The notes under the pieces are model-generated. The model made no database searches, was not told where the DNA came from, and worked only from the letters and a program-made list of their open reading frames with translations. Source: Stutzerimonas stutzeri (lineage in GTDB: Bacteria > Pseudomonadota > Gammaproteobacteria > Pseudomonadales > Pseudomonadaceae). From it: DNA of 64,000 nt. Below are positions 53,177-63,973 of this stretch, in pieces. A program made the position numbers and the translations under genes. The stretch covers positions 78,672 to 142,671 of the forward strand of contig NZ_JYHV01000013.1 of the NCBI RefSeq assembly GCF_000952685.1, given 5' to 3'. The first letter of the stretch is position 1. Every line of letters begins with the position of its first letter.

Positions 53177-53315
53177 GATGTCCTCCTGATTGAATCGCCG
53201 GATAGCTCCAGGCAAAGCGCAAAGCGCAAAGGGCACCGGCTACAGAATATCGACGTGGCCAGAATAGCCGGGTTCCGCCTGAGCTTGGCAGTCGGACGCG
53301 CGGCGCAGTCGCAAC

Positions 53316-54215
53316 TCAATCGCGTTCGTCACGGTACTCGGGGCGCATGGAAAGTCCTTCCTTGAGCGCATGGATCAGCAATCGCACTTTCGGCAGAGGG
53401 TACCGTCGCTGCGGATACACGGCCCAGACCGCCGTGTTCGGTGGCTGGTTGGCCTCCAAAAGCGAAACCAGTTCGCCACGGCGTAGCGGTTCTTGTACGT
53501 AATAGTCCGGCAGTTGGCAGAGGCCGAAGCCACGCAGCGCGGCGTCGAGCACTGCCTGACCGCTGTTGCAGCGCCAGTTGCCGGTGGGTTTGAAGGGGTG
53601 CTCGCGGCCGTCCACTTGAAGCATCCAAGTGTCACCCGTGCCGACCAGGCAGTTATGGCGCGCCAACTCCGACAAGGTGTGTGGCCGCCCGTAGTGCTCA
53701 AGATAGGCTGGCGCTGCACAGAGATACATGGCGCGAGGTGCCAGTCGCGTTGCCACCAGACGCGACTCGCTGAGCCGACCGAGGCGTATCGCCAGATCGT
53801 AGCCCTCCTGGACCAGGTCAAGGGTGCGGTTCGAGAGTTCGATCTCGACTCGCAGCTGTGGATGCTGCGCCATGAACTCGTTGACCAGCGGTACGATGAA
53901 GCGCTCGCCATAAGCCACCGCGGCGGTCATGCGCAGCAGGCCTGTCGGTGAGGCGTGCAGATCGCTGATGGCATGAAAGGCTTCGTCGCGCTCCTCGATC
54001 AACCGCTGGCAGCGCGCCAGAAACGTGTGGCCGGCCTCCGTCAGCGATACTCGCCGCGTGGTGCGGTAGAGCAGCCGAGCCTGCAGGCGTTCTTCGAGGC
54101 GCGCCACCTGACGGCTGATATGCGAAGACGAAACCCGTAACTGCTCGGCCGCACGCATGAAGCTTGCGCATTCGGCTACGGCGACGAATTCATCAAGACC
54201 TTCCCAGCGATTCAT
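53316..54215 (-). CDS. gfnR: LysR-family regulator of formaldehyde detoxification, GfnR-like
   Basis: 299 residues from ATG 54215 with AGGAG upstream. N-terminal helix-turn-helix (ASFMRAAEQLRVSSSHISRQ about 17-36), then the LysR effector domain. It diverges from the adhC-fghA genes over 134 bases that contain a strong palindrome. In P. aeruginosa the equivalent gene (PA3630) controls this glutathione-dependent pathway. Symbol given by position and resemblance. Confidence 0.8.
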   Translation of the reverse strand: MNRWEGLDEFVAVAECASFMRAAEQLRVSSSHISRQVARLEERLQARLLYRTTRRVSLTEAGHTFLARCQRLIEERDEAFHAISDLHASPTGLLRMTAAVAYGERFIVPLVNEFMAQHPQLRVEIELSNRTLDLVQEGYDLAIRLGRLSESRLVATRLAPRAMYLCAAPAYLEHYGRPHTLSELARHNCLVGTGDTWMLQVDGREHPFKPTGNWRCNSGQAVLDAALRGFGLCQLPDYYVQEPLRRGELVSLLEANQPPNTAVWAVYPQRRYPLPKVRLLIHALKEGLSMRPEYRDERD

Positions 54216-54246
54216 CGGTAACTCCTGCAGTGGTAGGGTGTGCCTG

Positions 54247-55465
<1,219 letters not shown>

Positions 55466-55530
55466 TCAGTATGTCGCGCCGCATCGACCCGGCCCATACC
55501 GGCCGATGTGGCGTGCTGCCAGGAGGGCCT

Positions 55531-56376
55531 ATGAGCCTTGAGAACATTTCCTGCCAGAAGAGCTTCGGTGGCTGGCACAAGCGCTATCGGCACCGTTCGA
55601 CCAGTTTGAACTGCGACATGATCTTTGCGGTATATCTGCCGCCCCAGGCCGAGCAGGGCGAGAAGCTGCCGGTGTTGTACTGGCTGTCCGGCCTGACCTG
55701 CTCCGACGAGAACTTTATGCAAAAGGCCGGCGCGCATCGCTTGGCCGCGGAGCTCGGGCTGATCATCGTCGCGCCGGATACCAGTCCACGCGGCCCGGAT
55801 GTACCGGATGATCCTGCCGCCGCCTACGATTTCGGCCTCGGTGCGGGATTCTACCTCAACGCCACCGAGGAGCCCTGGGCTCAGCACTACCGTATGCACG
55901 ATTACGTCGTCGATGAGCTGCCTGCATTGATCGAGGCCAATTTCCCGGTTTCAGACAGGCGCGGCATCAGTGGGCATTCGATGGGTGGGCACGGTGCCCT
56001 GGTTTGCGCATTGAGGAATCCGGGGCGCTACCATTCGTTGTCCGCCTTCGCGCCCATCAGCAATCCCGCCGATTGCCCTTGGGGCGAAAAGGCCTTTTCC
56101 GGGTATCTGGGCGCGGATCGTTCCCGTTGGCGTGAATGGGATGCCTGCGCGCTGATCGCCAAGGCCGAGGAAAAACTGCCGATCCTGGTGGACCAGGGCG
56201 ACCGCGATGACTTCATGGCCAATCAGCTCAAGCCCGAGGCGCTCGAAGCTGCCGCCAAGGCTGCGGAGCATCCATTGACGCTGCGCATCCAGCCTGGCTA
56301 CGACCACAGCTATTACTTCATCGCCAGCTTTATCGACGACCACCTACGCCATCATGCGCGGGCGCTAAAGGCGTAG
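55531..56376 (+). CDS. fghA: S-formylglutathione hydrolase
   Basis: 281 residues from ATG 55531 with AGGAGGG 5 bases upstream; the frame open from 55462 is rejected. Esterase that releases formate and glutathione. Starts [20 protein letters not shown]; oxyanion and nucleophile regions [18 protein letters not shown] and [13 protein letters not shown] (Ser about 147), Asp in [10 protein letters not shown] and His in [11 protein letters not shown] complete the triad. 65 bases after adhC. Confidence 0.95.
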   Translation: MSLENISCQKSFGGWHKRYRHRSTSLNCDMIFAVYLPPQAEQGEKLPVLYWLSGLTCSDENFMQKAGAHRLAAELGLIIVAPDTSPRGPDVPDDPAAAYDFGLGAGFYLNATEEPWAQHYRMHDYVVDELPALIEANFPVSDRRGISGHSMGGHGALVCALRNPGRYHSLSAFAPISNPADCPWGEKAFSGYLGADRSRWREWDACALIAKAEEKLPILVDQGDRDDFMANQLKPEALEAAAKAAEHPLTLRIQPGYDHSYYFIASFIDDHLRHHARALKA

Positions 56377-56484
56377 AGTGTCGGGCGAAGCACCGTCCAC
56401 GCCTTTGCCCCGGGCCGTCTGATTGACGGGCGCATGGCGGGAGTGATCGCTATGCCCAGAAGCATCACGTACTGTAAGCGGAAG

Positions 56485-56518
56485 AAAAAAGGCCCGACCG
56501 GGTAGCCGGTCGGGCCTT
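56485..56518 (-). terminator. Rho-independent terminator of the ene-reductase unit
   Basis: Perfect 11-base-pair stem GGCCCGACCGG / CCGGTCGGGCC with GTAG loop. The A6 run lies on its left, so it becomes a T-run for leftward transcripts. Confidence 0.9.
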
Positions 56519-56531
56519 CCATCGCAAGGAG

Positions 56532-57581
56532 CTAGAGCGACGGATAATCGGTATAGCCTTCGGCACCTTTGGCATAGAACAGCTCGGGGCGTGGCTCGTT
56601 GAGTGGCGCGTTCTGGCGCAGGCGCTGGACCAGGTCAGGATTGGCGATAAAGGGCACGCCGAAGGCCACGGCATCTGCCTTGCCTTCTGCCAGCCAGGCG
56701 TTTGCCTGGTCCTTGGTGAAACGTTCGTTGGCGATGTAAACGCCGCCGAAGATCTGCTTGAGTTGCGGTCCTAGGCTATCTTCGCCAACTTTTTCGCGGC
56801 TGCAGATGAACGCAATGCCGCGCTTACCCAGTTCGTGGGCGACGTAGCCAAAGGCCTCGGCCAGGTTGGTATCGCCCATGTCATGAAGGTCTGCCCGGGG
56901 TGACAGGTGCACGCCCACACGACCGGCTCCCCAGACACTGATCGCGGCGTCGGTCACTTCGAGCATCAGGCGCGCCCGATTTTCCAAGGAGCCGCCGTAC
57001 TGATCGGTGCGCTGGTTGGTGCTGTCCTGCAGAAACTGATCAAGCAGGTAACCGTTGGCGCCGTGGATCTCGACCCCATCGAAACCGGCTTCGCGTGCAT
57101 TTTCGGCACCCTTGCGGTATGCCTCGACGATGCCGGCGATTTCAGCCGTTTCCAGCGCACGCGGTATTTCGTAGTTCTTCATCGGGCGAACCAGACTGAC
57201 ATGCCCGGCGGGTTTGATCGCACTGGGCGCAACCGGTAATTCGCCTCCGAGGTAGATCGGATCGGAAATCCGGCCCACGTGCCAGAGCTGCAGCACCATT
57301 TTGCCGCCCTTGGCGTGTACCGCATCGGTGACCTTTTTCCAGCCCTGGATCTGCTCGGAGGACCAGATGCCGGGCGTGTCAGGATAGCCGACACCCATCG
57401 GCGCGACCGATGTGGCTTCGCTAATGATCAGGCCGGCTTCGGCGCGCTGCCCATAGTACTCGGCGATCAGGTCACCGGGCACGCGGCCGGGTTCGGCGCG
57501 GCAGCGGGTCAGCGGAGCCATGATGATGCGGTTGTTCAACTCCAGATCGCCAATCTTGATGGGGTCGAAAAGTGTAGGCAT
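56532..57581 (-). CDS. Old Yellow Enzyme-family alkene reductase (XenB/NemA-like)
   Basis: 349 residues. FMN-dependent, NADPH-using reductase of activated C=C bonds, nitroesters and quinones. Starts LFDPIKIGDLELNNRIIMAP; substrate-pair His and Asn in EIHGANGYLLDQFLQ (about 177-191), FMN contacts in MAPLTRCRAEPGRVP, YGGSLENRARLMLEV and GKADAVAFGVPFIANPDL. It matches XenB of P. fluorescens closely in length and sequence as I recall it. Directly downstream of an ArsR-type gene (38-base gap), which probably senses electrophiles or metals. Confidence 0.88.
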   Translation of the reverse strand: MPTLFDPIKIGDLELNNRIIMAPLTRCRAEPGRVPGDLIAEYYGQRAEAGLIISEATSVAPMGVGYPDTPGIWSSEQIQGWKKVTDAVHAKGGKMVLQLWHVGRISDPIYLGGELPVAPSAIKPAGHVSLVRPMKNYEIPRALETAEIAGIVEAYRKGAENAREAGFDGVEIHGANGYLLDQFLQDSTNQRTDQYGGSLENRARLMLEVTDAAISVWGAGRVGVHLSPRADLHDMGDTNLAEAFGYVAHELGKRGIAFICSREKVGEDSLGPQLKQIFGGVYIANERFTKDQANAWLAEGKADAVAFGVPFIANPDLVQRLRQNAPLNEPRPELFYAKGAEGYTDYPSL

Positions 57582-57619
57582 AGCGAGGCTGCTCCTGGGG
57601 TAGGGGGCGGTTATAACGC

Positions 57620-57922
57620 TTAGAGTTCCTGACCGATGCGGGTCAGAAAGTCCTGGATGGCTGGCTCATTGCGCTTGAAGAAATGCCACTGGCCGATCTT
57701 GCGGTTGGTGATCAGCCCGGCGCGCTGCAGCGTCGCCAGATGAGCGGATACGGTTGATTGCGATAGCCCTGCGCGCTGGTCGATCTGTCCGGCACAGACG
57801 CCGTTTTCCAGGGAGTGATGCTGCTCGGGAAAATAGCGTTGAGGTTCCTTCAGCCACTTCAGGATTTCCCGCCGCAGTGGGTGAGCAAGTGCCTTGATGA
57901 CATCGTCGAGTTCGTCGGGCAT
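57620..57922 (-). CDS. ArsR-family transcriptional regulator
   Basis: 100 residues with a single winged helix: AHPLRREILKWLKEPQRYF, then recognition GLSQSTVSAHLATLQRAGLI (about 53-72) and FFKRNEP. One cysteine lies mid-chain (NGVCAGQID, about 43), so a two-cysteine arsenic-type site is not evident; a thiol or redox switch on Cys is possible. It precedes the alkene reductase in one unit. A palindrome at 57972-57991, 50 bases upstream of its start, is a likely operator. Confidence 0.8.
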   Translation of the reverse strand: MPDELDDVIKALAHPLRREILKWLKEPQRYFPEQHHSLENGVCAGQIDQRAGLSQSTVSAHLATLQRAGLITNRKIGQWHFFKRNEPAIQDFLTRIGQEL

Positions 57923-57971
57923 TGGTCCGCCTGATTCGTCTGGTTCGGTGTATTGCGATGGGGCGAACTAT

Positions 57972-57991
57972 ATATCGTGATTTTCCGATAT
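57972..57991. promoter_or_regulatory. Candidate ArsR operator
   Basis: ATATCG-N8-CGATAT, perfect arms, in the divergent region between the ArsR gene and ispF. AT-rich symmetric sites of this kind suit ArsR dimers. Confidence 0.55.
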
Positions 57992-58120
57992 GGGATCGAA
58001 CCGGTTGATGGTGTTCATCACGCTCATCGATCCACCGCCGAGAGCATCGCTGCGTATCCGGCTTCACCCGGCGGTCGCGTCCTGTAGAATCGCGGGCTGT
58101 CTTTTCAGGGTAATCAGACT

Positions 58121-58594
58121 ATGCGTATCGGCCATGGCTATGACGTGCACCGTTTTGGCGAGGGGGATTTCGTCACGCTGGGTGGCGTGCAGATTCCTCA
58201 TGGATTCGGCTTGCTCGCCCATTCGGATGGTGATGTGTTGCTCCACGCTTTGAGCGATGCGCTGCTGGGCGCCGCAGCGCTAGGAGACATCGGTAAGCAC
58301 TTTCCTGATACCGACCCCGCATTCAAGGGTGCCGACAGCCGGGTGCTGCTCCGGCATGTGCTCAAGCAGGTGCAGGCCAAGGGCTGGAAGGTTGGCAACG
58401 TGGACGCCACCATCGTCGCGCAGGCACCGAAGATGGCGCCTCATATCGAGATGATGCGCAGCCTGATCGCCGAGGACCTGCAAGTCGGACTGGACCAGGT
58501 CAACGTCAAGGCCACCACGACCGAGAAGCTTGGCTTCACCGGGCGTGAAGAAGGCATCGCCGTGCACGCGGTCGCACTGCTGGTCAATGCATGA
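58121..58594 (+). CDS. ispF: 2-C-methyl-D-erythritol 2,4-cyclodiphosphate synthase
   Basis: 157 residues. Fifth MEP step; forms a trimer. Metal ligands in [13 protein letters not shown] (Asp8, His10) and a third His (His42) in [40 protein letters not shown] at the end is diagnostic. Overlaps truD by 4 bases (ATGA). Confidence 0.97.
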   Translation: MRIGHGYDVHRFGEGDFVTLGGVQIPHGFGLLAHSDGDVLLHALSDALLGAAALGDIGKHFPDTDPAFKGADSRVLLRHVLKQVQAKGWKVGNVDATIVAQAPKMAPHIEMMRSLIAEDLQVGLDQVNVKATTTEKLGFTGREEGIAVHAVALLVNA

Positions 58595-59631
58595 ACGAAG
58601 ATCAGCTGCTTGGCCCGAGGGCTCACGGTGAGCCCTGTGGCACTGCCGTGCTCAAGGCCGTCGCCGAGGACTTTCAGGTGGACGAGGTCCTGGACATTCC
58701 CTTGTCAGGCACAGGCGAGCACCTCTGGCTCTGGGTGGAAAAGCGCAATTTGAATACCGAGGAAGCAGCGCGCCGGATTGCCCGGGCGGCTGGCGTGCCG
58801 GCGCGGAGCATCAGCTATGCCGGCCTGAAGGATCGTCAGGCGCTGACCCGTCAGTGGTTCAGCCTGCATCTTCCGGGCAAGGCCGATCCGCAGCTTGGCA
58901 AGGCCGAAGACGAAACGCTTAAAATCCTCCAGGCGGGCCGTCATCAACGCAAGCTGCAACGCGGCGCGCATTCGGCTAATGGTTTCACCCTGCGGCTGAC
59001 CGACTTACGCGCAGACCGGGCAGTGCTGGACGTTCGCCTCGAGCGAATCAAGACTCACGGCATCCCTAATTATTTCGGCCTGCAGCGATTTGGTTTCGAG
59101 GGCGGCAACGTCCAGGGCGCACGTGAATACGCCAACCGCCAGGAACTGCCGGCTCAACGCAATCTGCGCTCGCGCCTGCTGTCGGCTGGGCGCAGCTACC
59201 TGTTCAATCGGGTGCTGGCCGAGCGGGTGGCCGCGGGCAGCTGGAATCAAGCGTTGGTGGGGGATCTGCTTGCGTTTACCGATAGCCGCAGCTTTTTCCC
59301 TGCAGGCGAAGCCGAGTGCGCTGATCCTCGGCTGGCACTGCTCGATCTGCACCCCACAGGGCCGCTCTGGGGCGCTGGAGAGTCGCCAGCTACAGGCGAA
59401 GTACAAGCGCTTGAGGCACGGACCGCAGTAGCGGAACCGTCAATCGCCAAGTGGCTCGCAGAAGCCGGAATGAAGCATGAGCGGCGCACTCTTCGCCTCC
59501 CCATCGGCGGCTTGTCGTGGCATTATCCCGAGCCTGACATTCTGCAACTTGAATTCGTCCTGCCGACCGGGTGCTTCGCCACTGCTGTGGTGCGTGAACT
59601 GGTCAGCCTGGCAGGGCAGACGGACATTTGA
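58591..59631 (+). CDS. truD: tRNA pseudouridine(13) synthase
   Basis: 346 residues. Catalytic Asp in [20 protein letters not shown] (about 76-95), preceded by [23 protein letters not shown] insertion and C-terminal [14 protein letters not shown]. Makes pseudouridine at U13 of tRNA-Glu. Its last base is shared with surE's ATG. Confidence 0.95.
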   Translation: MNEDQLLGPRAHGEPCGTAVLKAVAEDFQVDEVLDIPLSGTGEHLWLWVEKRNLNTEEAARRIARAAGVPARSISYAGLKDRQALTRQWFSLHLPGKADPQLGKAEDETLKILQAGRHQRKLQRGAHSANGFTLRLTDLRADRAVLDVRLERIKTHGIPNYFGLQRFGFEGGNVQGAREYANRQELPAQRNLRSRLLSAGRSYLFNRVLAERVAAGSWNQALVGDLLAFTDSRSFFPAGEAECADPRLALLDLHPTGPLWGAGESPATGEVQALEARTAVAEPSIAKWLAEAGMKHERRTLRLPIGGLSWHYPEPDILQLEFVLPTGCFATAVVRELVSLAGQTDI

Positions 59632-60380
59632 TGCGTATTCTGATCGCCAACGACGACGGGGTGTATGCACCTGGGCTCGCCGCGCTTTATGACGCGCTGG
59701 CGGATTACGCCGAGTGCAAGGTGGTTGCCCCAATCCAGGACATGAGCGGCGCCAGCAGCGCATTGACGCTGGATCGCCCGCTTCATCCGATAACCATGCC
59801 GAACGGTTTCATCGGCGTGAACGGTACACCCACCGATTGTGTTCATCTGGGTATCAACGGACTGCTGGACGAAGCACCCGATATGGTGGTTTCCGGCATC
59901 AACATGGGTGCCAATCTGGGCGACGACGTGCTGTATTCCGGCACCGTGGCAGCGGCCATCGAGGGGCGCTTCACCGGCCAACCCGCGTTCGCGTTTTCGT
60001 TGGTGTCCCGGCTGCCCGACAACCTGCCGACCGCCGCCTATGTCGCGCGCAAGCTAGTCGAGCACCAACAGACGCTCGATCTTCCGCCGCGTACCGTGCT
60101 CAGCGTCAACGTGCCTAACCTGCCGCTCGATCACATCCGTGGCATCCAGCTGACCCGGCTCGGCCACCGTCGCCGCGCCAAGCCTCCGGTCAAGCAGGCG
60201 AACCCGCGAGGTAAGGACGGCTATTGGATTTCGGTCGCCGGTGACGTCGAAGACGGCGGACCGGGTACCGATTTCCATGCGGTGATGCAGGGCTACGTTT
60301 CGATCACCCCGCTACAGCTCGACCGGACCTTCCACGAGGCGTTCAAGGGACTCGATAACTGGCTGGAGGGTGTACTGTGA
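59631..60380 (+). CDS. surE: 5'/3'-nucleotidase SurE
   Basis: 249 residues from ATG 59631; a TTG three bases upstream is not used by the family. Metal-dependent phosphatase for nucleoside monophosphates in stationary-phase survival. [19 protein letters not shown] start ([11 protein letters not shown]), [16 protein letters not shown] (about 65-80), [20 protein letters not shown]. First of surE-pcm in the stress locus with rpoS. Confidence 0.96.
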   Translation: MRILIANDDGVYAPGLAALYDALADYAECKVVAPIQDMSGASSALTLDRPLHPITMPNGFIGVNGTPTDCVHLGINGLLDEAPDMVVSGINMGANLGDDVLYSGTVAAAIEGRFTGQPAFAFSLVSRLPDNLPTAAYVARKLVEHQQTLDLPPRTVLSVNVPNLPLDHIRGIQLTRLGHRRRAKPPVKQANPRGKDGYWISVAGDVEDGGPGTDFHAVMQGYVSITPLQLDRTFHEAFKGLDNWLEGVL

Positions 60381-61057
60381 ACCACCGCGGACCAGACGAC
60401 CTGCTGCGCCACGGCACGGGCATGACCTCGCAACGCACCCGTGACCGCCTGATTCAACGGCTTTACGAGGAAGGCCTATCGGACGCGCGCGTTCTCGAAG
60501 TCATCCGACGCACACCGCGCCATCTTTTCGTCGATGAAGCCCTGTCCCATCGCGCCTATGAAGATACCGCGCTGCCAATCGGCCACAACCAGACGATTTC
60601 GCAGCCATTCATGGTCGCCCGCATGAGTGAACTGTTGCTGGCCAACGGACCACTGGACAAGGTACTGGAGATCGGCACCGGTTCCGGTTACCAGACAGCC
60701 GTGTTGGCGCAACTGGTCGAGCGGGTTTTCTCAGTCGAGCGCATCCAGGCGCTGCAAGATCGGGCAAAAGAGCGTCTGGTCGAACTCAAGTTGCGCAACG
60801 TGGTCTTTCGCTGGGGTGATGGTTGGGAAGGCTGGCCTGCATTGGCGCCCTACAACGGCATCATCGTTACCGCGGCGGCAGCCGATGTGCCACAGGCCCT
60901 GCTCGATCAACTGGCTCCCGGCGGGCGGCTGGTGATACCGGTCGGGGTTGGCGAAGTCCAGCAATTGATGCTGATCATTCGAGAGGAAGACGGTTTTTCC
61001 CGCCACCTGCTGGACACCGTGCGCTTCGTGCCGCTGCTCAATGGACCTGTAGTTTGA
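60377..61057 (+). CDS. pcm: Protein-L-isoaspartate O-methyltransferase
   Basis: Repairs isoaspartyl damage in aged proteins with S-adenosylmethionine. Cofactor motif [19 protein letters not shown] (about 95-113), ending VRFVPLLNG. Two starts: GTG 60377 (226 residues), overlapping surE as GTGA and with GGAGGG at the right spacing, and ATG 60422 (211 residues), the usual family start [10 protein letters not shown] but with a poor ribosome site. I list the first. Confidence 0.92.
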   Translation: MNHRGPDDLLRHGTGMTSQRTRDRLIQRLYEEGLSDARVLEVIRRTPRHLFVDEALSHRAYEDTALPIGHNQTISQPFMVARMSELLLANGPLDKVLEIGTGSGYQTAVLAQLVERVFSVERIQALQDRAKERLVELKLRNVVFRWGDGWEGWPALAPYNGIIVTAAAADVPQALLDQLAPGGRLVIPVGVGEVQQLMLIIREEDGFSRHLLDTVRFVPLLNGPVV

Positions 61058-61074
61058 TCTCAGCGGAAGGAAGC

Positions 61075-62010
61075 ATGAAAAACGCGTTGATGTTGTACGC
61101 CAAAGGCATGGCCATGGGCGCGGCGGATGTGGTTCCGGGCGTGTCGGGCGGAACAGTAGCCTTCATCACAGGTATCTACGACGAATTGCTGCGTTCCATC
61201 GGTGCTGTGCCCAATGCGCTCGGCCCATTGCTGCGTGGTCGCATCAGCGAAGCGTGGCGTATCGCCAACGCGAGTTTTCTGCTGGTGCTGTTCGCCGGCA
61301 TCCTAACCAGCGTGCTCAGCTTGGCCAAGCTGATCACCTATCTGCTGGAGCATCATCCGATTCCGGTCTGGTCGTTTTTCTTCGGTCTGATTCTGGTTTC
61401 GGTGCATCTGGTCAGCAAAGAAATCCAAAGACGCAGCGTGTCACGTCTGGTCAGCCTGTGCGCAGGGATCGGCTTTGCCTACTGGATTACCGTCGCGGCA
61501 CCCATGCAATGGAGCGCGAGCAGCATCAGTCTGTTCTTTGCCGGCGCCATCGCCATTTGCGCGATGATCCTGCCAGGTATTTCCGGTAGCTTCATCCTGG
61601 TACTACTTGGGCTATATCCAGTCATTCTAGGGGCCGTCAAGGCTTTGGACCTGGGAGTCATGCTGACCTTCGCGGCGGGATGTCTTGTCGGCCTGCTGAG
61701 TTTCGCCCGCTTGCTGAGCTGGGTGTTGTTGCGCTGGCGGGATCTCACCCTGGCGTTCCTGACCGGGTTGATGCTCGGCTCGCTGAACAAGGTATGGCCG
61801 TGGAAGGAAACCTTGACCTGGCGCCTGGATTCCCATGGTCAGCGGGTGCCACTAGTCGAGCAGAACTTGCTGCCCGGTACTTATGGCGAGCTGACCGGAC
61901 AGGATCCGCAGCTGTTGCTGGCCGTACTGTTGGCGGTGGCTGGCGTTGCCCTCGTGCTCGGACTCGAGTGGTTCGCCGGACGGCGTCAGCCACTGGCGGA
62001 AACGGTCTGA
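61075..62010 (+). CDS. DUF368 membrane protein, likely undecaprenyl-phosphate translocase
   Basis: 311 residues from ATG 61075 (GGAAGGAAGC upstream), about eight to nine hydrophobic segments. Family signature AKGMAMGAADVVPGVSGGT (about 9-27) and a second, symmetric loop CAMILPGISGSFILVLLGLY (about 162-181). In recent work DUF368 proteins (PopT) recycle undecaprenyl phosphate across the inner membrane. It sits 17 bases after pcm and 29 bases before nlpD in the surE-pcm-nlpD-rpoS locus, which in the PAO1 order I recall lacks it. Confidence 0.85.
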   Translation: MKNALMLYAKGMAMGAADVVPGVSGGTVAFITGIYDELLRSIGAVPNALGPLLRGRISEAWRIANASFLLVLFAGILTSVLSLAKLITYLLEHHPIPVWSFFFGLILVSVHLVSKEIQRRSVSRLVSLCAGIGFAYWITVAAPMQWSASSISLFFAGAIAICAMILPGISGSFILVLLGLYPVILGAVKALDLGVMLTFAAGCLVGLLSFARLLSWVLLRWRDLTLAFLTGLMLGSLNKVWPWKETLTWRLDSHGQRVPLVEQNLLPGTYGELTGQDPQLLLAVLLAVAGVALVLGLEWFAGRRQPLAETV

Positions 62011-62039
62011 ACAGTCTTGTCGATCAAAGGGAGCGAGCA

Positions 62040-62873
62040 GTGAAGCTCACAGCCACCATGCGGTGGATAAGCACTTCGTCCATCCGTTGCGCACTTGCCG
62101 CCATCGTGGCGGCTACCTTGCTTGCCGGGTGTGCCAGCTCACCTTCGGGTGGCGTGCATGTCGTGGATCGTAATAGTCGCGATCGTGTGACCAGTGGCCA
62201 GTATGTCGTCCAGCGCGGCGATACGCTGTGGTCGATCGCCTTTCGCTTTGGCTGGGATTGGCGCGATCTGGCACGGGTCAACGGCATCAGTCCGCCTCAT
62301 GTCATTTATCCGGGACAGGCGATTCGTTTCAGTGGGCAGGCACCACGGACCGTAGCCACCCGTCCGGCTCCTCCTGCGCCAAGTTCTAAGCCTGTGGTGG
62401 TCGCGACACCGGTCCCGACGCCACCGCCTTTGACCCGGCCCAGCGTGCCGGCGCCCAAAACGCCCGTGGCGACCACACCGGTCACTCCTGTAACCCGCTC
62501 CGCAAGTGGCTGGGCCTGGCCTGCGGGCGGTACTGTAATAGGCCGGTTTTCCTCAAACGGCAGTTTGAATAAAGGCATTGATATCGCCGGGGAATTAGGA
62601 CAGCCTGTTTTAGCTGCTTCTGATGGGGCTGTTGTGTACGCCGGTAGTGGTTTACGGGGTTACGGCGAACTTGTGATCATCAAGCACAGCGATACCTATG
62701 TAAGTGCCTACGGTCATAACCGCAGGCTGCTGGTTCAGGAGGGTCAACAAGTCAAGGCTGGGCAAAGAATTGCCGAGATGGGATCGACTGGAACCGACCG
62801 GGTGAAGCTGCATTTCGAGATTCGCCGCCAAGGCAAACCCGTAGATCCTCTGCAATACCTACCCAAGCGCTGA
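62040..62873 (+). CDS. nlpD: Lipoprotein NlpD, degenerate LytM amidase activator
   Basis: 277 residues from GTG 62040 (AAGGGAG upstream; ATG 62058 is an alternative). Lipobox LLAGC, then LysM (about 52-96, YVVQRGDTLWSIAFRFGWDW), a proline/threonine linker, and an M23 domain (about 165-275). Two M23 metal positions are replaced: the H-x-x-x-D is NKGID and the H-x-H reads KLHFE, so it should activate an amidase (AmiC type) and not cut peptidoglycan itself. Its C-terminal third is more AT-rich than neighbours. Confidence 0.93.
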   Translation: MKLTATMRWISTSSIRCALAAIVAATLLAGCASSPSGGVHVVDRNSRDRVTSGQYVVQRGDTLWSIAFRFGWDWRDLARVNGISPPHVIYPGQAIRFSGQAPRTVATRPAPPAPSSKPVVVATPVPTPPPLTRPSVPAPKTPVATTPVTPVTRSASGWAWPAGGTVIGRFSSNGSLNKGIDIAGELGQPVLAASDGAVVYAGSGLRGYGELVIIKHSDTYVSAYGHNRRLLVQEGQQVKAGQRIAEMGSTGTDRVKLHFEIRRQGKPVDPLQYLPKR

Positions 62874-62942
62874 TTTGTATTATTTTCCTGTTCCGGCACT
62901 AGGAGGGGCTTGAGCGTTACCAGGGAGTGCGTGTCGCCCGAG

Positions 62943-62965
62943 CCTGTTGTCGAACTCAGAACAGG
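62943..62965 (+). promoter_or_regulatory. rpoS leader hairpin covering the ribosome-binding site
   Basis: CCTGTT (62943-62948) can pair with AACAGG (62960-62965), and the AGGA site of rpoS starts at 62963, 8 bases before ATG. See findings. Confidence 0.5.
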
Positions 62966-62974
62966 AAAACAATA

Positions 62975-63973
62975 ATGGCTCTCAAAAAAGAAGTGCCGGA
63001 GTTTGACGTAGACGATGCCGTTCTACTCATGGAACCTTCCGCGGAGGTCGAACCGATCGGTGACCTGCCTCGCGTCGGTTCAGCTGGCACCCGATCCAAG
63101 ACCGCAACTGTCAAGCAACACAAGTTCATCGATTACACCCGGGCGCTCGACGCCACTCAGCTGTACCTCAACGAAATCGGATTTTCTCCTCTCCTGACTC
63201 CCGAACAGGAAGTGCATTACGCACGCCTCGCGCAAAAGGGCGATCCGGCGGGGCGCAAGCGCATGATCGAAAGCAACCTGCGATTGGTGGTGAAGATTGC
63301 TCGGCGCTACGTGAACCGGGGGTTGTCATTGCTGGATCTGGTCGAGGAGGGCAACCTTGGGCTGATTCGGGCTGTCGAGAAATTCGATCCCGAGCGTGGT
63401 TTCCGTTTCTCCACCTACGCCACTTGGTGGATTCGACAGACCATCGAGCGGGCGATCATGAACCAGACCCGCACCATTCGCCTGCCGATACATGTGGTCA
63501 AGGAACTGAACGTCTATCTGCGCGCCGCCCGTGAGCTGACCCAGAAGCTCGATCACGAACCCAGCCCGGAGGAGATCGCCAATCTGCTCGAAAAGCCGGT
63601 TGCAGAGGTTAAACGGATGCTGGGGCTCAATGAACGTGTGACTTCGGTGGATGTATCGCTAGGGCCAGACACGGACAAGACGTTGCTTGACACACTGACC
63701 GACGACCGGCCGAGTGATCCTTGCGATCTGCTGCTCGACGATGACCTGTCAGAGAGCATCGACCAGTGGTTGTCCGATCTGACCGAGAAGCAGCGTGAAG
63801 TGGTAATCCGCCGCTTCGGTTTGCGTGGTCATGAGAGCTGCACTTTAGAGGAAGTTGGCCAGGAAATCGGCTTGACCCGTGAGCGGGTACGGCAGATCCA
63901 GGTCGAGGCACTCAAACGCTTGCGTGAAATTCTCGAGCGTAACGGCCTTTCGAGCGAATCCCTGTTCCGTTAA
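62975..63973 (+). CDS. rpoS: RNA polymerase sigma factor RpoS
   Basis: 332 residues from ATG 62975. Stationary-phase/general stress sigma factor. Region 1.2 ([19 protein letters not shown]), 2.x with [20 protein letters not shown] and [20 protein letters not shown], 3.x ([20 protein letters not shown]), region 4 [20 protein letters not shown] then [11 protein letters not shown]. Complete; stop 27 bases before the window's end. Downstream, pseudomonads usually have rsmZ and fdxA; these are outside. Confidence 0.97.
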   Translation: MALKKEVPEFDVDDAVLLMEPSAEVEPIGDLPRVGSAGTRSKTATVKQHKFIDYTRALDATQLYLNEIGFSPLLTPEQEVHYARLAQKGDPAGRKRMIESNLRLVVKIARRYVNRGLSLLDLVEEGNLGLIRAVEKFDPERGFRFSTYATWWIRQTIERAIMNQTRTIRLPIHVVKELNVYLRAARELTQKLDHEPSPEEIANLLEKPVAEVKRMLGLNERVTSVDVSLGPDTDKTLLDTLTDDRPSDPCDLLLDDDLSESIDQWLSDLTEKQREVVIRRFGLRGHESCTLEEVGQEIGLTRERVRQIQVEALKRLREILERNGLSSESLFR

